64,000 nucleotides of DNA from Splendidivirga corallicola. Lineage in GTDB: Bacteria; Bacteroidota; Bacteroidia; Cytophagales; Cyclobacteriaceae. A program made the translations under genes and the position numbers. Shown piece by piece: positions 26,387-35,583 of the stretch. Where the stretch lies: NCBI GenBank assembly GCA_030442035.1, contig JAUJEA010000002.1, positions 620,001-684,000 on the forward strand. Direction: 5' to 3'. The notes below the pieces were generated by a model. It worked only from the letters and a program-made list of their open reading frames with translations. It did not search any database and was not told the origin of the DNA. Numbering within the stretch: the stretch's first letter is position 1; each line of letters begins with the position of its first letter.

Positions 26387-27748
26387 ATGGGTACTCAAAA
26401 GCCAAACTTACCAAAGGGAACAAGGGATTTCGGGCCGGAAAAAATGGTCAAAAGAAATTTTATTTTTGATGCGATCAAGGGTACATTTCAAAAGTTTGGC
26501 TTTCAGCCTTTAGAAACTCCAGCTATTGAGAACCTTTCAGTGCTCACCGGAAAATATGGTGATGAGGGAGATCAGTTACTTTTTAAAATTCTTAATTCAG
26601 GAGATTTTCTTTCCAAGACAAGCCCGGAAGATCTGGAATCAGGGTCTAGAACCCTATTACCAAAGATTTCCGAAAAGGGCATGAAATATGATTTAACCGT
26701 TCCCTTCGCCCGGTATGTTGTCATGAACCAACATAACATCACTTTCCCTTTCAAACGTTATCAAATACAACCGGTGTGGAGAGCTGATAGACCTCAAAAA
26801 GGCAGATACAGGGAATTTTACCAATGTGATGCAGATGTAATCGGGACAGATTCATTGATATGCGAATCGGAGATCATATTAATGATCAAGGAGGTTTTTG
26901 GGAAATTGGGGATACAGAAATATGATATAAAGATCAATAATAGAAAGATATTGGGTGCTATTGCTAATTACATTGGTGTTCCAGGCAAAATAAGTGATTT
27001 CTGTGTGGCCATTGATAAATTAGACAAAATAGGTTTGGAGGGTGTTCTCAAGGAATTGGAGAAAAGAAGCTTTCCGAAAGAAAGCTTGAAAAAATTGGGC
27101 CCTATTATCAATTTTTCAGGAAGTAATGAGGAAAAAATCTCCTTCCTGGGGAAACTGATCTCCGAGGAACAAGAGGGGATCAGTGAAATAAAACAGATTT
27201 TTGGCTTTTTGCAGAGCTTTGGTACCGATGCCGAACATGTGGATTTTGATCCAACACTTGCCCGTGGTTTAAGCTATTATACCGGAACTATCTTCGAAGT
27301 AAAAGTTAAGGATGTTAGCATTGGAAGTGTTTCAGGGGGTGGCAGATACGATGACCTTACAGGCATTTTTGGTTTGCCAGGAGTTTCAGGGGTTGGTTTT
27401 TCATTTGGTGTAGACAGGATTTATGATGTGATGGAAGAATTGGATCTGTTCCCAAAGGACAACCTAATATCCACCAAAGTATTAATTGCCAATTTCGGTG
27501 CCGATTCCGAAAAGCATGCATTGACTACACTAAAAAAATTAAGAGATACCGAAATAAAAAGCGAAATTTATCCGGATGCCGTCAAGTTAAAAAAACAATT
27601 GAATTATGCTGACAAAAAAGCGATTCCATTTGTTATTATGATTGGAGAGGACGAAATAAAAAATGGATCCTTTACATTAAAAGACATGCAAAAAGGCCAA
27701 CAGGAACGGCTTGATCTGGAAGCGTTGCTCAATAAATTGAAGGATTAG
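26387..27748 (+). CDS. hisS: histidine--tRNA ligase
   Basis: 453 aa from the ATG at 26387. The frame extends 7 residues upstream, but MGTQKPNLPKGTRDFGPEKM is the normal family start. This class II aminoacyl-tRNA synthetase charges tRNA-His in the cytosol. Visible features are the opening PKGTRDF, motif 2 (GRYREFYQCDADVIG, about residue 139), the HisRS-specific LARGLSYYTG (about 297), motif 3 with GSVSGGGRYDDL and GFSFGVDRI, and a C-terminal anticodon-binding domain (about 360-450). It is a single gene, not obviously part of an operon. Confidence 0.96.
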   Translation: MGTQKPNLPKGTRDFGPEKMVKRNFIFDAIKGTFQKFGFQPLETPAIENLSVLTGKYGDEGDQLLFKILNSGDFLSKTSPEDLESGSRTLLPKISEKGMKYDLTVPFARYVVMNQHNITFPFKRYQIQPVWRADRPQKGRYREFYQCDADVIGTDSLICESEIILMIKEVFGKLGIQKYDIKINNRKILGAIANYIGVPGKISDFCVAIDKLDKIGLEGVLKELEKRSFPKESLKKLGPIINFSGSNEEKISFLGKLISEEQEGISEIKQIFGFLQSFGTDAEHVDFDPTLARGLSYYTGTIFEVKVKDVSIGSVSGGGRYDDLTGIFGLPGVSGVGFSFGVDRIYDVMEELDLFPKDNLISTKVLIANFGADSEKHALTTLKKLRDTEIKSEIYPDAVKLKKQLNYADKKAIPFVIMIGEDEIKNGSFTLKDMQKGQQERLDLEALLNKLKD

Positions 27749-27884
27749 GCATGCCGTTTTTTCCATTGATTTGAATAAATTGGGGACACACAGGAATTCG
27801 ATTTATTGACAATTTCATTGAATGCTGGTCGTTTATAGAAAATGATTATGTTCCTGAAATATTTGCAGAGAACCTAACTATATT

Positions 27885-29828
27885 TTGATTACGATTCGAC
27901 AACAAATAAAAAATTTGGGATCCGGACGGTTAATAAGATTTCTAGGCCTGCTTTTTTTAGTAAACCTTACAACTTTTCATCTTTCGGCACAAAATACTAG
28001 TGCAGGCGGCAGGTTTGAGGTGGACTATATTGCCGGTTGTGCTCCCCTTACAATTCAGGTCACTCCCATCGATGGTCTTGGAAGTATTGTCAGACAATAC
28101 GATTATGATCGGAACGGAAGCTTTGTTAATGACGAAAATTTTACTTTTACACAAGCCGGCACCTATACCATTTTACAGGTAATTCAAAATGTCGTTCCGA
28201 GAACAGATAGTATTACTGTGACGGTTTATGATCCCGTTCCACCAACTTTCTCGGTTTTTAATTGTGAAAGTAATAGTATTCAGGTAGATATAGATGATAC
28301 CACTTATGATCAATATGAAATTGATTTTGGGGATGGAAGTCCCTTGGTTACCATAAATCAGGGGCAAATCGTACCAACACATAACTATGCCTTACAGGGC
28401 TCCTACCCTATTTCCGTGCGAGGAATCTATAACAGTGCTTTTGATAACTGTGGTACCAATACGACGACAACTAATACGATTAACATATTACAAGCAGCAC
28501 GGTTGTCATTGCTGGAAGTAACACATATCAGTGCAGATACCGGCAAAATACAGTTAAACTATACTACCAATCCGGATGTGGTATATCAATTAGAACAATC
28601 GCTGAATGGAATTTCCAATTTTCAATTTGTGAAGTTTATAAACGATCCTGCTACCTGCATTATAGATAACTTAAATACCAGGGACAATTTCTATTGTTAC
28701 CGGATCAATGCTTTTGATGCTTGCAATGGAACCATTTTATCATCCGATACGCTCTGCAGTATCAATTTAGAAGCAATAGCCAATGACAGTTTCAACGAAT
28801 TGAACTGGCTCACAAGCTCGATAAACTTTTCAAATATTGATATTGAAAAAGATGGTGCATCATTGACCTCAATTGGTAGCCCCTCAATTAGTAACTATCA
28901 GGACAACGATGTTATTTGTAATATTGATTATTGTTATCAGCTAAGGTTGAATTATACACATGGCGGTGTTTCTATTTCTGCCACTCAATGTGTCACTGCT
29001 TTCTCAACTATTACTCCGGAATCTATTTCAGAACTCACAGCAAGTGTATCAGGAAAGGAAATCACGATCGATTGGGATGCTCCGGTAAATTTTACGGTAG
29101 ATACATATTTTGTAGAGCGCTCGATCAATGGAGGTGTATATGAAAGAGTCGGTTCAACTACATCAAACAGTTTTGTAGATTCCGGACTCAGGACTTCCAA
29201 TGATACACACTGCTATTTTATACAATACACAGACCAATGCGGAAATGCTTCAGAGCCTGGCCGGATCAGCTGTGCAATCCTATTATCCCTGGATAAAAAC
29301 CCAAACATCGTCGGGCAAAACTTTCTTAGCTGGACAAATTATGAGGGCTGGACAAGTGGTGTTAATAGCTACTTTCTAGAAAAACTGGATGAAAATGGTA
29401 ATCTTATCAGCTCACAGAATGTTGGAGGTAGTTTGTCCTATTCGGACAACATTAATAGTACGGAACAAATTTTTCAGTATCGCATAAGAGCCATTTCCAA
29501 TGATGCAACACCAAAGGAAAGTTTTTCAAATACAATACTAGTCATATCAGAAGCTGCGGTTGCCGTACCGGGAGCTTTTACTCCCAATGGGGATGGGTTA
29601 AATGATATCCTGGAAGCAAAAGGTAAATTTATCAATGAATTCAGTATGCATATCTTCACTCGATGGGGGGAATTATTGTTTCAATCTGACAATAAAGATG
29701 TGGGATGGGATGGTACCTTCAATGGAAAGCTAATGCCCGAAGGAACTTACATTTATAAGATAAATGTCATTGATTTTCTAGGAAACTCCAGTTCAAAATC
29801 AGGCTCCTTTGTGTTACTTCGAAAATAA
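27885..29828 (+). CDS. PKD/Fn3-like exported protein with T9SS type B sorting domain
   Basis: 647 aa starting at a TTG codon. An in-frame TGA at 27855 lies only 30 nt upstream and there is no ATG in between. The signal peptide (about 14-36) ends HLSAQ. Domains: a PKD-like unit (about 40-112), a second with IDFGDGSPLV (about 125-200), then Fn3-like units to about 560. The C-terminal type B domain (from about 562) has PGAFTPNGDGLNDILEA and IFTRWGELLFQS, ending FVLLRK. It should be exported by the T9SS. The role is unknown; unlike the 3578 adhesin it has no PorP/SprF gene beside it. Confidence 0.88.
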   Translation: MITIRQQIKNLGSGRLIRFLGLLFLVNLTTFHLSAQNTSAGGRFEVDYIAGCAPLTIQVTPIDGLGSIVRQYDYDRNGSFVNDENFTFTQAGTYTILQVIQNVVPRTDSITVTVYDPVPPTFSVFNCESNSIQVDIDDTTYDQYEIDFGDGSPLVTINQGQIVPTHNYALQGSYPISVRGIYNSAFDNCGTNTTTTNTINILQAARLSLLEVTHISADTGKIQLNYTTNPDVVYQLEQSLNGISNFQFVKFINDPATCIIDNLNTRDNFYCYRINAFDACNGTILSSDTLCSINLEAIANDSFNELNWLTSSINFSNIDIEKDGASLTSIGSPSISNYQDNDVICNIDYCYQLRLNYTHGGVSISATQCVTAFSTITPESISELTASVSGKEITIDWDAPVNFTVDTYFVERSINGGVYERVGSTTSNSFVDSGLRTSNDTHCYFIQYTDQCGNASEPGRISCAILLSLDKNPNIVGQNFLSWTNYEGWTSGVNSYFLEKLDENGNLISSQNVGGSLSYSDNINSTEQIFQYRIRAISNDATPKESFSNTILVISEAAVAVPGAFTPNGDGLNDILEAKGKFINEFSMHIFTRWGELLFQSDNKDVGWDGTFNGKLMPEGTYIYKINVIDFLGNSSSKSGSFVLLRK

Positions 29829-30095
29829 GCAGAAAATCTCTTTTTTAACTTAGAGATTAAGATCTTAAGTTTTTGAATGTAACGAGAACCTTTTTGAAAA
29901 TTTGTATCGAATTCCGAACATAAGGCTTTTCTCAAAAGTGTTATTTCGATTTTGAACCACACTTATGATATCAAAAGCAAAAGCTATACTTTTGCAATTG
30001 TCTACCCCATAATAAACCTTGGGGTATTCATTCAAAAAAAACTTTACCAAAATGAGTAAAACAGTTAATCAGAAACCACGACAAAGTCAGATATT

Positions 30096-30428
30096 ATGTT
30101 CGATATGATGAAAATGATGGGCAAGTTGAAAGAGGCCCAGGAAAGGATCAAAGAAACGCAGGAAAAACTTGCAGATATGACCGTAGTAGGCGAAGCGGGA
30201 GCGGGCATGGTCAAAGCTACTGCCAACGGTCAGAAGCGATTGGTTTCATTGGAAATCGATAATGATCTAATTAAGCCGGAGGACAAAGACATGTTACGCG
30301 ACCTTATTATCGCAGCTACAAATAAAGCACTGGAAGAAGCAGACAATATGGCCAAGGAAGAATTAAGAAAGTCCACAGATGGCCTTATTCCAAACATTCC
30401 GGGCATGAACCTTGGTGGCTTATTTTAG
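30096..30428 (+). CDS. YbaB/EbfC-family nucleoid-associated protein
   Basis: 110 aa, the standard length. It has the N-terminal Met-rich amphipathic helix (MFDMMKMMGKLKEAQERIKE), then a central beta segment with GAGMVKATANGQ and LEIDNDLI, and a C-terminal helix and tail ending in GMNLGGLF. These proteins form dimers that bind DNA and influence nucleoid structure. In many bacteria the gene lies beside dnaX-recR; here it is followed without any gap by a glycosyltransferase gene (stop at 30428, ATG at 30429), so the two are translationally linked. Confidence 0.93.
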   Translation: MFDMMKMMGKLKEAQERIKETQEKLADMTVVGEAGAGMVKATANGQKRLVSLEIDNDLIKPEDKDMLRDLIIAATNKALEEADNMAKEELRKSTDGLIPNIPGMNLGGLF

Positions 30429-31445
30429 ATGTTAAAAACGGCAATTGTTATACTCAACTATAATGGCAGAGACTTTCTTGAGCGGTTTCTGCCATTGGTA
30501 AAAAAACATAGTACGGGTCATCAAATAATTGTTGCCGATAATCTTTCTACTGATGATTCAGTCTCATTCCTGCAATCCACACATCCGGATATTCAGCTCA
30601 TCCAGCTAACAAATAATTTCGGCTATGCTGGTGGGTATAACGCTGCATTAGAAAAAATTGAGGCCACTTATTATGTCCTCTTGAACTCTGATATTGAGGT
30701 GACCCCGGGTTGGATTGAGCCTATCATCGATCTTATGGATCAATTCGAAGACATCGCTGCCTGCCAACCAAAAATTTTGTCCTTTTACGAGAAAAAAAGA
30801 TTTGAATATGCAGGAGCAGCCGGTGGTTTCATTGACTCATTGGGCTATCCTTTCTGTAGAGGTAGAATTTTTGACAGCATCGAAAATGATCATGGTCAAT
30901 ACAATGACACACGGCAGGTGTTCTGGGCTTCGGGAGCGTGTCTTTTCATTCGATCGAAAGTTTTCCATGAATTAGGAGGTTTTGATAAAGATTTTTTTGC
31001 CCATATGGAAGAGATCGACCTTTGTTGGAGAATGCAACGGAGTGGATATAAAATCTTCTATAATAGCGAAAGCACTGTCTACCATGTGGGAGGAGGAACC
31101 TTGCCTAAATCCAATTCTCGCAAAACATATCTGAACTTCAGAAATAACCTTTCCATGCTTTATAAGAATTCAGGATTTCGAGCAATCTTATGGAAGCTAC
31201 CGTTGCGATTTACCATGGATCTGTTAGCAGGATTGAAATTTCTTTTTAACGGTTCTCCCACAGACTTTTTAGCCATACTAAAAGCCCAGTTTCATTTTTT
31301 CCTTTTACTTGGAAGCAACACGCGTAAAAGGCAAAAAACACTCAGAAACCCTCAAAAAACAAAATATGAAGAAATTTATAGCCGATCGATTGTGTACAGT
31401 TATTATTTGAAAAAAATTAAATTTTTCAAAGATTTACCGTTTTAA
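30429..31445 (+). CDS. family 2 glycosyltransferase
   Basis: 338 aa GT-A-fold enzyme of the rhamnosyltransferase-like GT2 group. Visible motifs are the N-terminal AIVILNYNGRDFLERF, the acidic metal/nucleotide site LNSDIEVTPGW (about residue 95) and the acceptor-side motif FFAHMEEIDLCWRMQRSGYK (about 195), then YHVGGGTL. A C-terminal amphipathic region with aromatic residues may attach it to the inner membrane. It transfers a sugar from a nucleotide donor to a surface polysaccharide or lipid precursor; the exact sugar cannot be told. Its coding end overlaps the convergent PspC gene by 4 bp. Confidence 0.9.
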   Translation: MLKTAIVILNYNGRDFLERFLPLVKKHSTGHQIIVADNLSTDDSVSFLQSTHPDIQLIQLTNNFGYAGGYNAALEKIEATYYVLLNSDIEVTPGWIEPIIDLMDQFEDIAACQPKILSFYEKKRFEYAGAAGGFIDSLGYPFCRGRIFDSIENDHGQYNDTRQVFWASGACLFIRSKVFHELGGFDKDFFAHMEEIDLCWRMQRSGYKIFYNSESTVYHVGGGTLPKSNSRKTYLNFRNNLSMLYKNSGFRAILWKLPLRFTMDLLAGLKFLFNGSPTDFLAILKAQFHFFLLLGSNTRKRQKTLRNPQKTKYEEIYSRSIVYSYYLKKIKFFKDLPF

Positions 31446-31660
31446 TGATACCAGACAACATTGTTTCTTCGCCTTAGATGTTGTCTGAAATTTATAATAA
31501 ATGCAAGCGCTATATAGATGAGTAATGGGGATCCAAACGTTATGAAAGAAATGTATATGAAGCACAGCCTAATGGATGAAGTGGGTATCCTTAGTTTCTC
31601 TCCCAATTTGGTGCAAACGCCAAATGCCTGAGTCTCGAAGAAATGTTGGATTTTACGCAT
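31442..31660 (-). CDS. small PspC-domain membrane protein
   Basis: 72 aa. The PspC signature is present: GVCTKLGEKLRIPTSSIRL followed by a hydrophobic hairpin (FIYISFITFGSPLLIYIALAFII) and a basic tail. PspC proteins sit in the inner membrane and take part in envelope-stress responses; in Bacteroidota they usually occur as small stand-alone proteins like this one. Its stop lies inside the end of the glycosyltransferase gene (4-bp overlap, convergent). A TAnnTTTG box upstream gives it its own promoter. Confidence 0.82.
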   Translation of the reverse strand: MRKIQHFFETQAFGVCTKLGEKLRIPTSSIRLCFIYISFITFGSPLLIYIALAFIINFRQHLRRRNNVVWYH

Positions 31661-31683
31661 CTTCTGCTATAATAAATTAATTG

Positions 31684-31717
31684 CAAATATACTAAACAAA
31701 ATAATGAATTATTACAA
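31684..31717 (-). promoter_or_regulatory. promoter of the PspC gene
   Basis: On the minus strand, TTG (31717-31715), 23 nt, then TATATTTG (31691-31684), a full match to TAnnTTTG. It lies 23 nt before the start at 31660 and is divergent from the promoter at 31743. Confidence 0.5.
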
Positions 31718-31742
31718 TTATTTTAAGATTTTTTTTCTTAAA

Positions 31743-31774
31743 ATTGCATTCGTAATTATATAAATATAGTTTTG
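31743..31774 (+). promoter_or_regulatory. promoter of the OmpA/TPR lipoprotein gene
   Basis: ATTG (31743-31746), 20 nt, then TAGTTTTG (31767-31774), matching the Bacteroidota -33/-7 pattern. Transcription would begin near 31780. This rules out the TTG at 31772 as a start codon and supports the ATG at 31802. Confidence 0.6.
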
Positions 31775-31801
31775 CAGTTCATACAACCAAAATCTGTAAA
31801 T

Positions 31802-33577
31802 ATGTCATTTATGAAAAACCTAGTTTATGCGATAGCGCTTTTTGGAATTTTAACTTTTTCGGGTTGCTCCCTTAGCCAAATGGTTAAAATGGCGCAAAAT
31901 CAGCAACTTACGGTAACTCCTTCTCCCTTGGAAGTTCACGCCGATACGGTGAGCTACGAAATGTCAGCTCTTTTACCAGTAAAAATGTTGAAGAAAGGAA
32001 AGGTTTATACTGTTAAGAATTTTTATGAGTTCGGGGGGCGTGAAATAGAAAGTGGATCCATTGAATTCAAACAAGAAGATTTTCCAAATGGTGATACGCA
32101 ACAACCAAGAGTAAGCAAAACATTCCAATTTCCATATGAGGAAGCCATGAAATCAGGTAAGCTAACTGTTCAAGGTGTGGCTTCTGATCCAAGAAATGGA
32201 AAATCGAAAGAAACTGCAAAGCTTGATGTGGCAGAAGGTGTTATTACAACATCCAGATTGGTTCAAGGTACCTTCTATGCAGCTTATGCACCACATGGTT
32301 ACAACGATCAGGAAGAGCTTATCCCAACGAATGTAGACTTTTTCTTCTCTCAAGGAAGCCCTGTTCTTCGTTATTCTGAAAGAAGAAGTGAGCGAGGTAA
32401 ATTCTTAGATGCTTTCATTGCTGAGAAAAATGTAACGAGAACTGTGACAATTACAGGTAGCCACTCACCAGAAGGTGCTGAAAGAATCAACTCCAGACTT
32501 TCAGATCAGCGTGCAGCCGCTATCGAGAAGTTCTACACACAACAGATGAAGAAGTATGATTACAAAGGTTTAAGCGATTCTATCTCTTTTGTAACAAAAG
32601 CCGTCGTGGAAGATTGGTCAGCTTTCAGAGCAGTCTTGAATGATTATGATGGAATTTCATCAAATGAAAAATCAGAAGTATTAAACGTGATTAACGGATC
32701 TGGTTCGTTTGAAGAAAAAGAAGATGCTCTTCACAGATTATCAACTTACAGAAAAATATTAAGAGAAGTATATCCAGAGTTAAGAACGGCTGAAACTGAA
32801 ATTCTCACAGTAAAAGAAAAGAAAAGCAATCCTGAAATTGCAGCACTTGCCAAGCAAGTTGTAAATGGACAAGTAAGTGCAGACACACTTTCTGACGAGG
32901 AACTAGTATTCGCAGCTACTTTGACCCCATCACTTCAGGAAAAAGAAGCTATCTATAAAGCAGCTACTAAGAAAAGCGATAGCTGGAATTCTCACAATAA
33001 CTTGGGTGCTGTATATCTTGAAATGGCTGCCAACAATGGTGGAAGTGTAGATCAGGCTATTACTCAACTTGAAATCTCCATCAAAAAGAAAGAAAGCGCT
33101 CAGGCTTACATCAACTTAGGAACTGCTTATTACCTTCAAGGAAATGCTCAAAAGGCTATGGATGCTTTGAGTAAAGCAGAACGTTTAAGTCCATCTAATG
33201 ATGATAGCAAAGGATTGAATGGTATTAAAGGTGCTTTAAATATTAAAGCTGCACAATATGGTGCTGCAGTAAGCAGTCTTTCAGGAGCTACACCAACTTC
33301 AAGTAATCTTTTCAATAAAGGATTGGCTCAAGTGTTGAATAAAGATTATCAAAATGCTATTACAACACTCTCTGAAGTAACTAGCCAGGATAATAACCAT
33401 GCGCTTGCTTACTATGTTGCTGCTATAGCCAATGCAAGACTTCAAAGAGGAAGTGATGTAGCAAGCAATTTAACAAAAGCTGCTGCTGCTGATTCATCTC
33501 TAAAAGAAAAAGCAATAGGTGATCTTGAGTTTAGAGAGTTCGCTGATAATGACGATTTCAAAAATGCTTTGAAATAA
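31802..33577 (+). CDS. outer-membrane lipoprotein with OmpA-like and TPR regions
   Basis: 591 aa from the ATG at 31802. A TTG at 31772 would overlap the promoter box, and the ATG at 31811 is an alternative. The signal ends TFSGC, a lipobox. The first half is beta-rich. At about residues 210-260 an OmpA-like peptidoglycan-binding pattern appears (ITGSHSPEGAERINSRLSDQ, then RA). The C-terminal third (about 400-590) holds TPR units (NLGAVYLEMA, AYINLGTAYYLQGN). It probably links the outer membrane to the cell wall. The gene has a strong consensus-type promoter, a strong terminator and Lys/Glu-rich even codon use, suggesting high expression. It stands alone. Confidence 0.8.
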   Translation: MSFMKNLVYAIALFGILTFSGCSLSQMVKMAQNQQLTVTPSPLEVHADTVSYEMSALLPVKMLKKGKVYTVKNFYEFGGREIESGSIEFKQEDFPNGDTQQPRVSKTFQFPYEEAMKSGKLTVQGVASDPRNGKSKETAKLDVAEGVITTSRLVQGTFYAAYAPHGYNDQEELIPTNVDFFFSQGSPVLRYSERRSERGKFLDAFIAEKNVTRTVTITGSHSPEGAERINSRLSDQRAAAIEKFYTQQMKKYDYKGLSDSISFVTKAVVEDWSAFRAVLNDYDGISSNEKSEVLNVINGSGSFEEKEDALHRLSTYRKILREVYPELRTAETEILTVKEKKSNPEIAALAKQVVNGQVSADTLSDEELVFAATLTPSLQEKEAIYKAATKKSDSWNSHNNLGAVYLEMAANNGGSVDQAITQLEISIKKKESAQAYINLGTAYYLQGNAQKAMDALSKAERLSPSNDDSKGLNGIKGALNIKAAQYGAAVSSLSGATPTSSNLFNKGLAQVLNKDYQNAITTLSEVTSQDNNHALAYYVAAIANARLQRGSDVASNLTKAAAADSSLKEKAIGDLEFREFADNDDFKNALK

Positions 33578-33594
33578 TCAAATTAAAGATTTTG

Positions 33595-33628
33595 AAAAAA
33601 AGCCCTTCTATATAGAAGGGCTTTTTTT
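33595..33628 (+). terminator. intrinsic terminator after the OmpA/TPR lipoprotein gene
   Basis: The perfect palindrome AGCCCTTCTAT/ATAGAAGGGCT (33601-33622) is preceded by six A and followed by seven T, 18 nt after the stop codon. Confidence 0.92.
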
Positions 33629-33982
33629 ATATATGGATGTGAAATATTCTATTTAGTCCTCCCTATAAAAATTCAGTACTCAGCTGATGAATGATAAATC
33701 TTGAGATAAAACTTTGAATTTTGAGTTGAAAAAATTTAGCCTTTCCCTTCAAAGGAAAATCATGAAATGAGTCATGTAGGTTAACCAGCATTTCCTTATT
33801 TACTAATGACTGACCACTAATACTCCAGTGGATAGAAACATTTGAACCTGGTCATGGGCTTGACTTCTTTCCTATTTTTCAAGATGTTTTTTTAAAGGAA
33901 GACCCAAATTTCAACATCATTTTTATTAATTTGCAGCGGATTTTATTTTTGCTCACATTTAAAAATTTTAAAACGTAGTAGC
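33629..33982 (+). other. intergenic region before pdhB
   Basis: 354 bp with no open frame of note. A near-consensus -7 box (TTAATTTG, 33926-33933) about 50 nt before the pdhB start is the only recognisable element; no matching TTG was found at the usual spacing. Nothing else seen. Confidence 0.4.
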
Positions 33983-34960
33983 ATGAGGGAAATACAATTT
34001 AGACAAGCACTTGGAGAGGCCATGAGTGAAGAAATGCGGCGAGATGAAACAGTTTTTCTCATAGGTGAAGAAGTTGCTGAATATAATGGTGCCTATAAGG
34101 TGAGTCAGGGCATGTTGGATGAGTTTGGACCGGATCGAGTTATCGATACACCAATTGCTGAATTGGGTTTTGCTGGATTAGGTGTTGGAGCTGCTATGAA
34201 TGGACTTCGTCCTATTGTGGAGTTTATGACATTTAATTTTTCACTGGTAGCTATTGACCAGGTGATCAACAGTGCTGCTAAAATAATGTCTATGTCGGGA
34301 GGACAATTCCAGGTACCTATCGTATTCAGAGGTCCGACCGGTAATGCCGGAATGTTAAGCTCACAACATTCTCAGAATTTTGAAAACTGGTATGCCAACA
34401 CACCAGGGCTCAAAGTGGTTGTCCCCTCGAATCCATATGATGCCAAAGGTCTTCTGAAATCTTCAATCAGGGATGATGATCCGGTTATTTTTATGGAATC
34501 TGAGCTTATGTATGGCGACAAAGGAGAAGTACCGGAAGGAGAGTACATTATTCCAATTGGACATGCCGAAATAAAAAAGGAAGGAAATGATGTAACATTG
34601 GTCTCCTTTGGTAAAATGATGAAAGTAGCCATGGAGGCTGCTCACGAAATGGACAAATCAGGCATTTCTGCAGAAGTCATAGATCTTAGAACTGTAAGAC
34701 CAATAGATTATAACACCATAATCAATTCGGTAAAGAAAACAAACAGATTAGTAATTATTGAAGAAGCATGGCCATTAGCTTCTATATCAACCGATATAGC
34801 ATTCACAGTCCAAAAGGACGCGTTTGATTACTTGGATGCACCGGTTAAAAGAGTCAATAGTTTGGATGTCCCATTACCTTATGCACCTACCTTAATTGAG
34901 GCCATACTTCCTAATGTCAAAAAGACACTTGATGCTGTTAATTCAGTGATGTACAAGTAG
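33983..34960 (+). CDS. pdhB: pyruvate dehydrogenase complex E1 component, beta subunit
   Basis: 325 aa, full length for the family. It starts MREIQFRQALGEAMSEEMRR. Typical motifs are the cofactor-side VFLIGEEVAEYNGAYKVSQG, then DTPIAELGFAGLGVGAAMNG, the metal-loop region and QHSQNFENWYANTPGLKVV; the C-terminal domain has DLRTVRPIDYNTI. With the alpha subunit it decarboxylates pyruvate using thiamine diphosphate and feeds acetyl groups to the E2 lipoyl domain. The alpha subunit gene is not adjacent, a common arrangement in Bacteroidota. 2-oxoisovalerate E1 beta is the nearest alternative. Confidence 0.92.
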   Translation: MREIQFRQALGEAMSEEMRRDETVFLIGEEVAEYNGAYKVSQGMLDEFGPDRVIDTPIAELGFAGLGVGAAMNGLRPIVEFMTFNFSLVAIDQVINSAAKIMSMSGGQFQVPIVFRGPTGNAGMLSSQHSQNFENWYANTPGLKVVVPSNPYDAKGLLKSSIRDDDPVIFMESELMYGDKGEVPEGEYIIPIGHAEIKKEGNDVTLVSFGKMMKVAMEAAHEMDKSGISAEVIDLRTVRPIDYNTIINSVKKTNRLVIIEEAWPLASISTDIAFTVQKDAFDYLDAPVKRVNSLDVPLPYAPTLIEAILPNVKKTLDAVNSVMYK

Positions 34961-35029
34961 TAATTATTGTATGTCTTATCAATGACATTTTTCTATGACT
35001 TGAATATCTATCTTAGGTTTACATGAAAG

Positions 35030-35056
35030 TGCCCTCCAATTCAGGGCATATTTTTT
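35030..35056 (+). terminator. intrinsic terminator after pdhB
   Basis: The stem TGCCCT / AGGGCA around a 7-nt loop is followed by TATTTTTT, about 70 nt after the pdhB stop and before the deaminase gene. Confidence 0.75.
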
Positions 35057-35095
35057 ATTATTAAAAGGTAATTAGGTCAAAAACAACTCGGAAAG

Positions 35096-35572
35096 ATGAA
35101 GAATGGAAACGAGGATTTTATGAAGGAAGCCATTCAACTTTCTTTTAACAAAATGATGGAAGGTAAAGGCGGACCCTTTGGAGCGATAGTTGTAAAGGAC
35201 GGTGAAATTATTGGAAGAGGTTATAACCAGGTAACCTCAAAAAATGATCCGACTGCACACGCCGAAATCATTGCAATTCGAGAAGCTTGTAAAAAAATCG
35301 GTAGCTTTCAATTAGAGGGTTGTGAGCTATATACAAGTTGTGAGCCGTGTCCCATGTGTCTGGGTGCTATCTATTGGGCAAGACCAGATATTGTTTTTTA
35401 CGGGAATACCAAAAAAGATGCGGCACAAATAGGTTTTGATGATGATTTTATCTATCAGGAATTAAGTATACCTCCCTTGGAAAGAAAAATTCCAATGGTG
35501 CAGATGCTACATAAAGATGCACTTAAAGCTTTCCAGGCCTGGAATGAGAAAGAGGATAAGATCCAATATTAG
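35096..35572 (+). CDS. guaD: guanine deaminase (CDA-fold, GuaD type)
   Basis: 158 aa. The cytidine-deaminase-fold zinc site is complete: HAE at 55-57 and CEPCPMC at 82-88 (ligands His55, Cys85, Cys88; proton shuttle Glu57). The wording of the whole active-site region (GGPFGAIVVKDG, SKNDPTAHAEI, LGAIYWARPDIVFY, then GFDDDFIYQE and the C-terminal FQAW) is that of the Bacillus GuaD subgroup and not of TadA. It converts guanine to xanthine in purine salvage. A tRNA adenosine deaminase is less likely because of the GFDD and C-terminal features. Confidence 0.85.
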   Translation: MKNGNEDFMKEAIQLSFNKMMEGKGGPFGAIVVKDGEIIGRGYNQVTSKNDPTAHAEIIAIREACKKIGSFQLEGCELYTSCEPCPMCLGAIYWARPDIVFYGNTKKDAAQIGFDDDFIYQELSIPPLERKIPMVQMLHKDALKAFQAWNEKEDKIQY

Positions 35573-35583
35573 AACTATACAGT

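Noticed and set aside
29865-30050. 61-codon minus-strand frame ending GIRYKFSKRF, barrel-like
   Set aside because: It starts with TTG, an in-frame stop lies just upstream and there is no signal peptide. It might be a relic of an outer-membrane protein, but the evidence is too thin to list.
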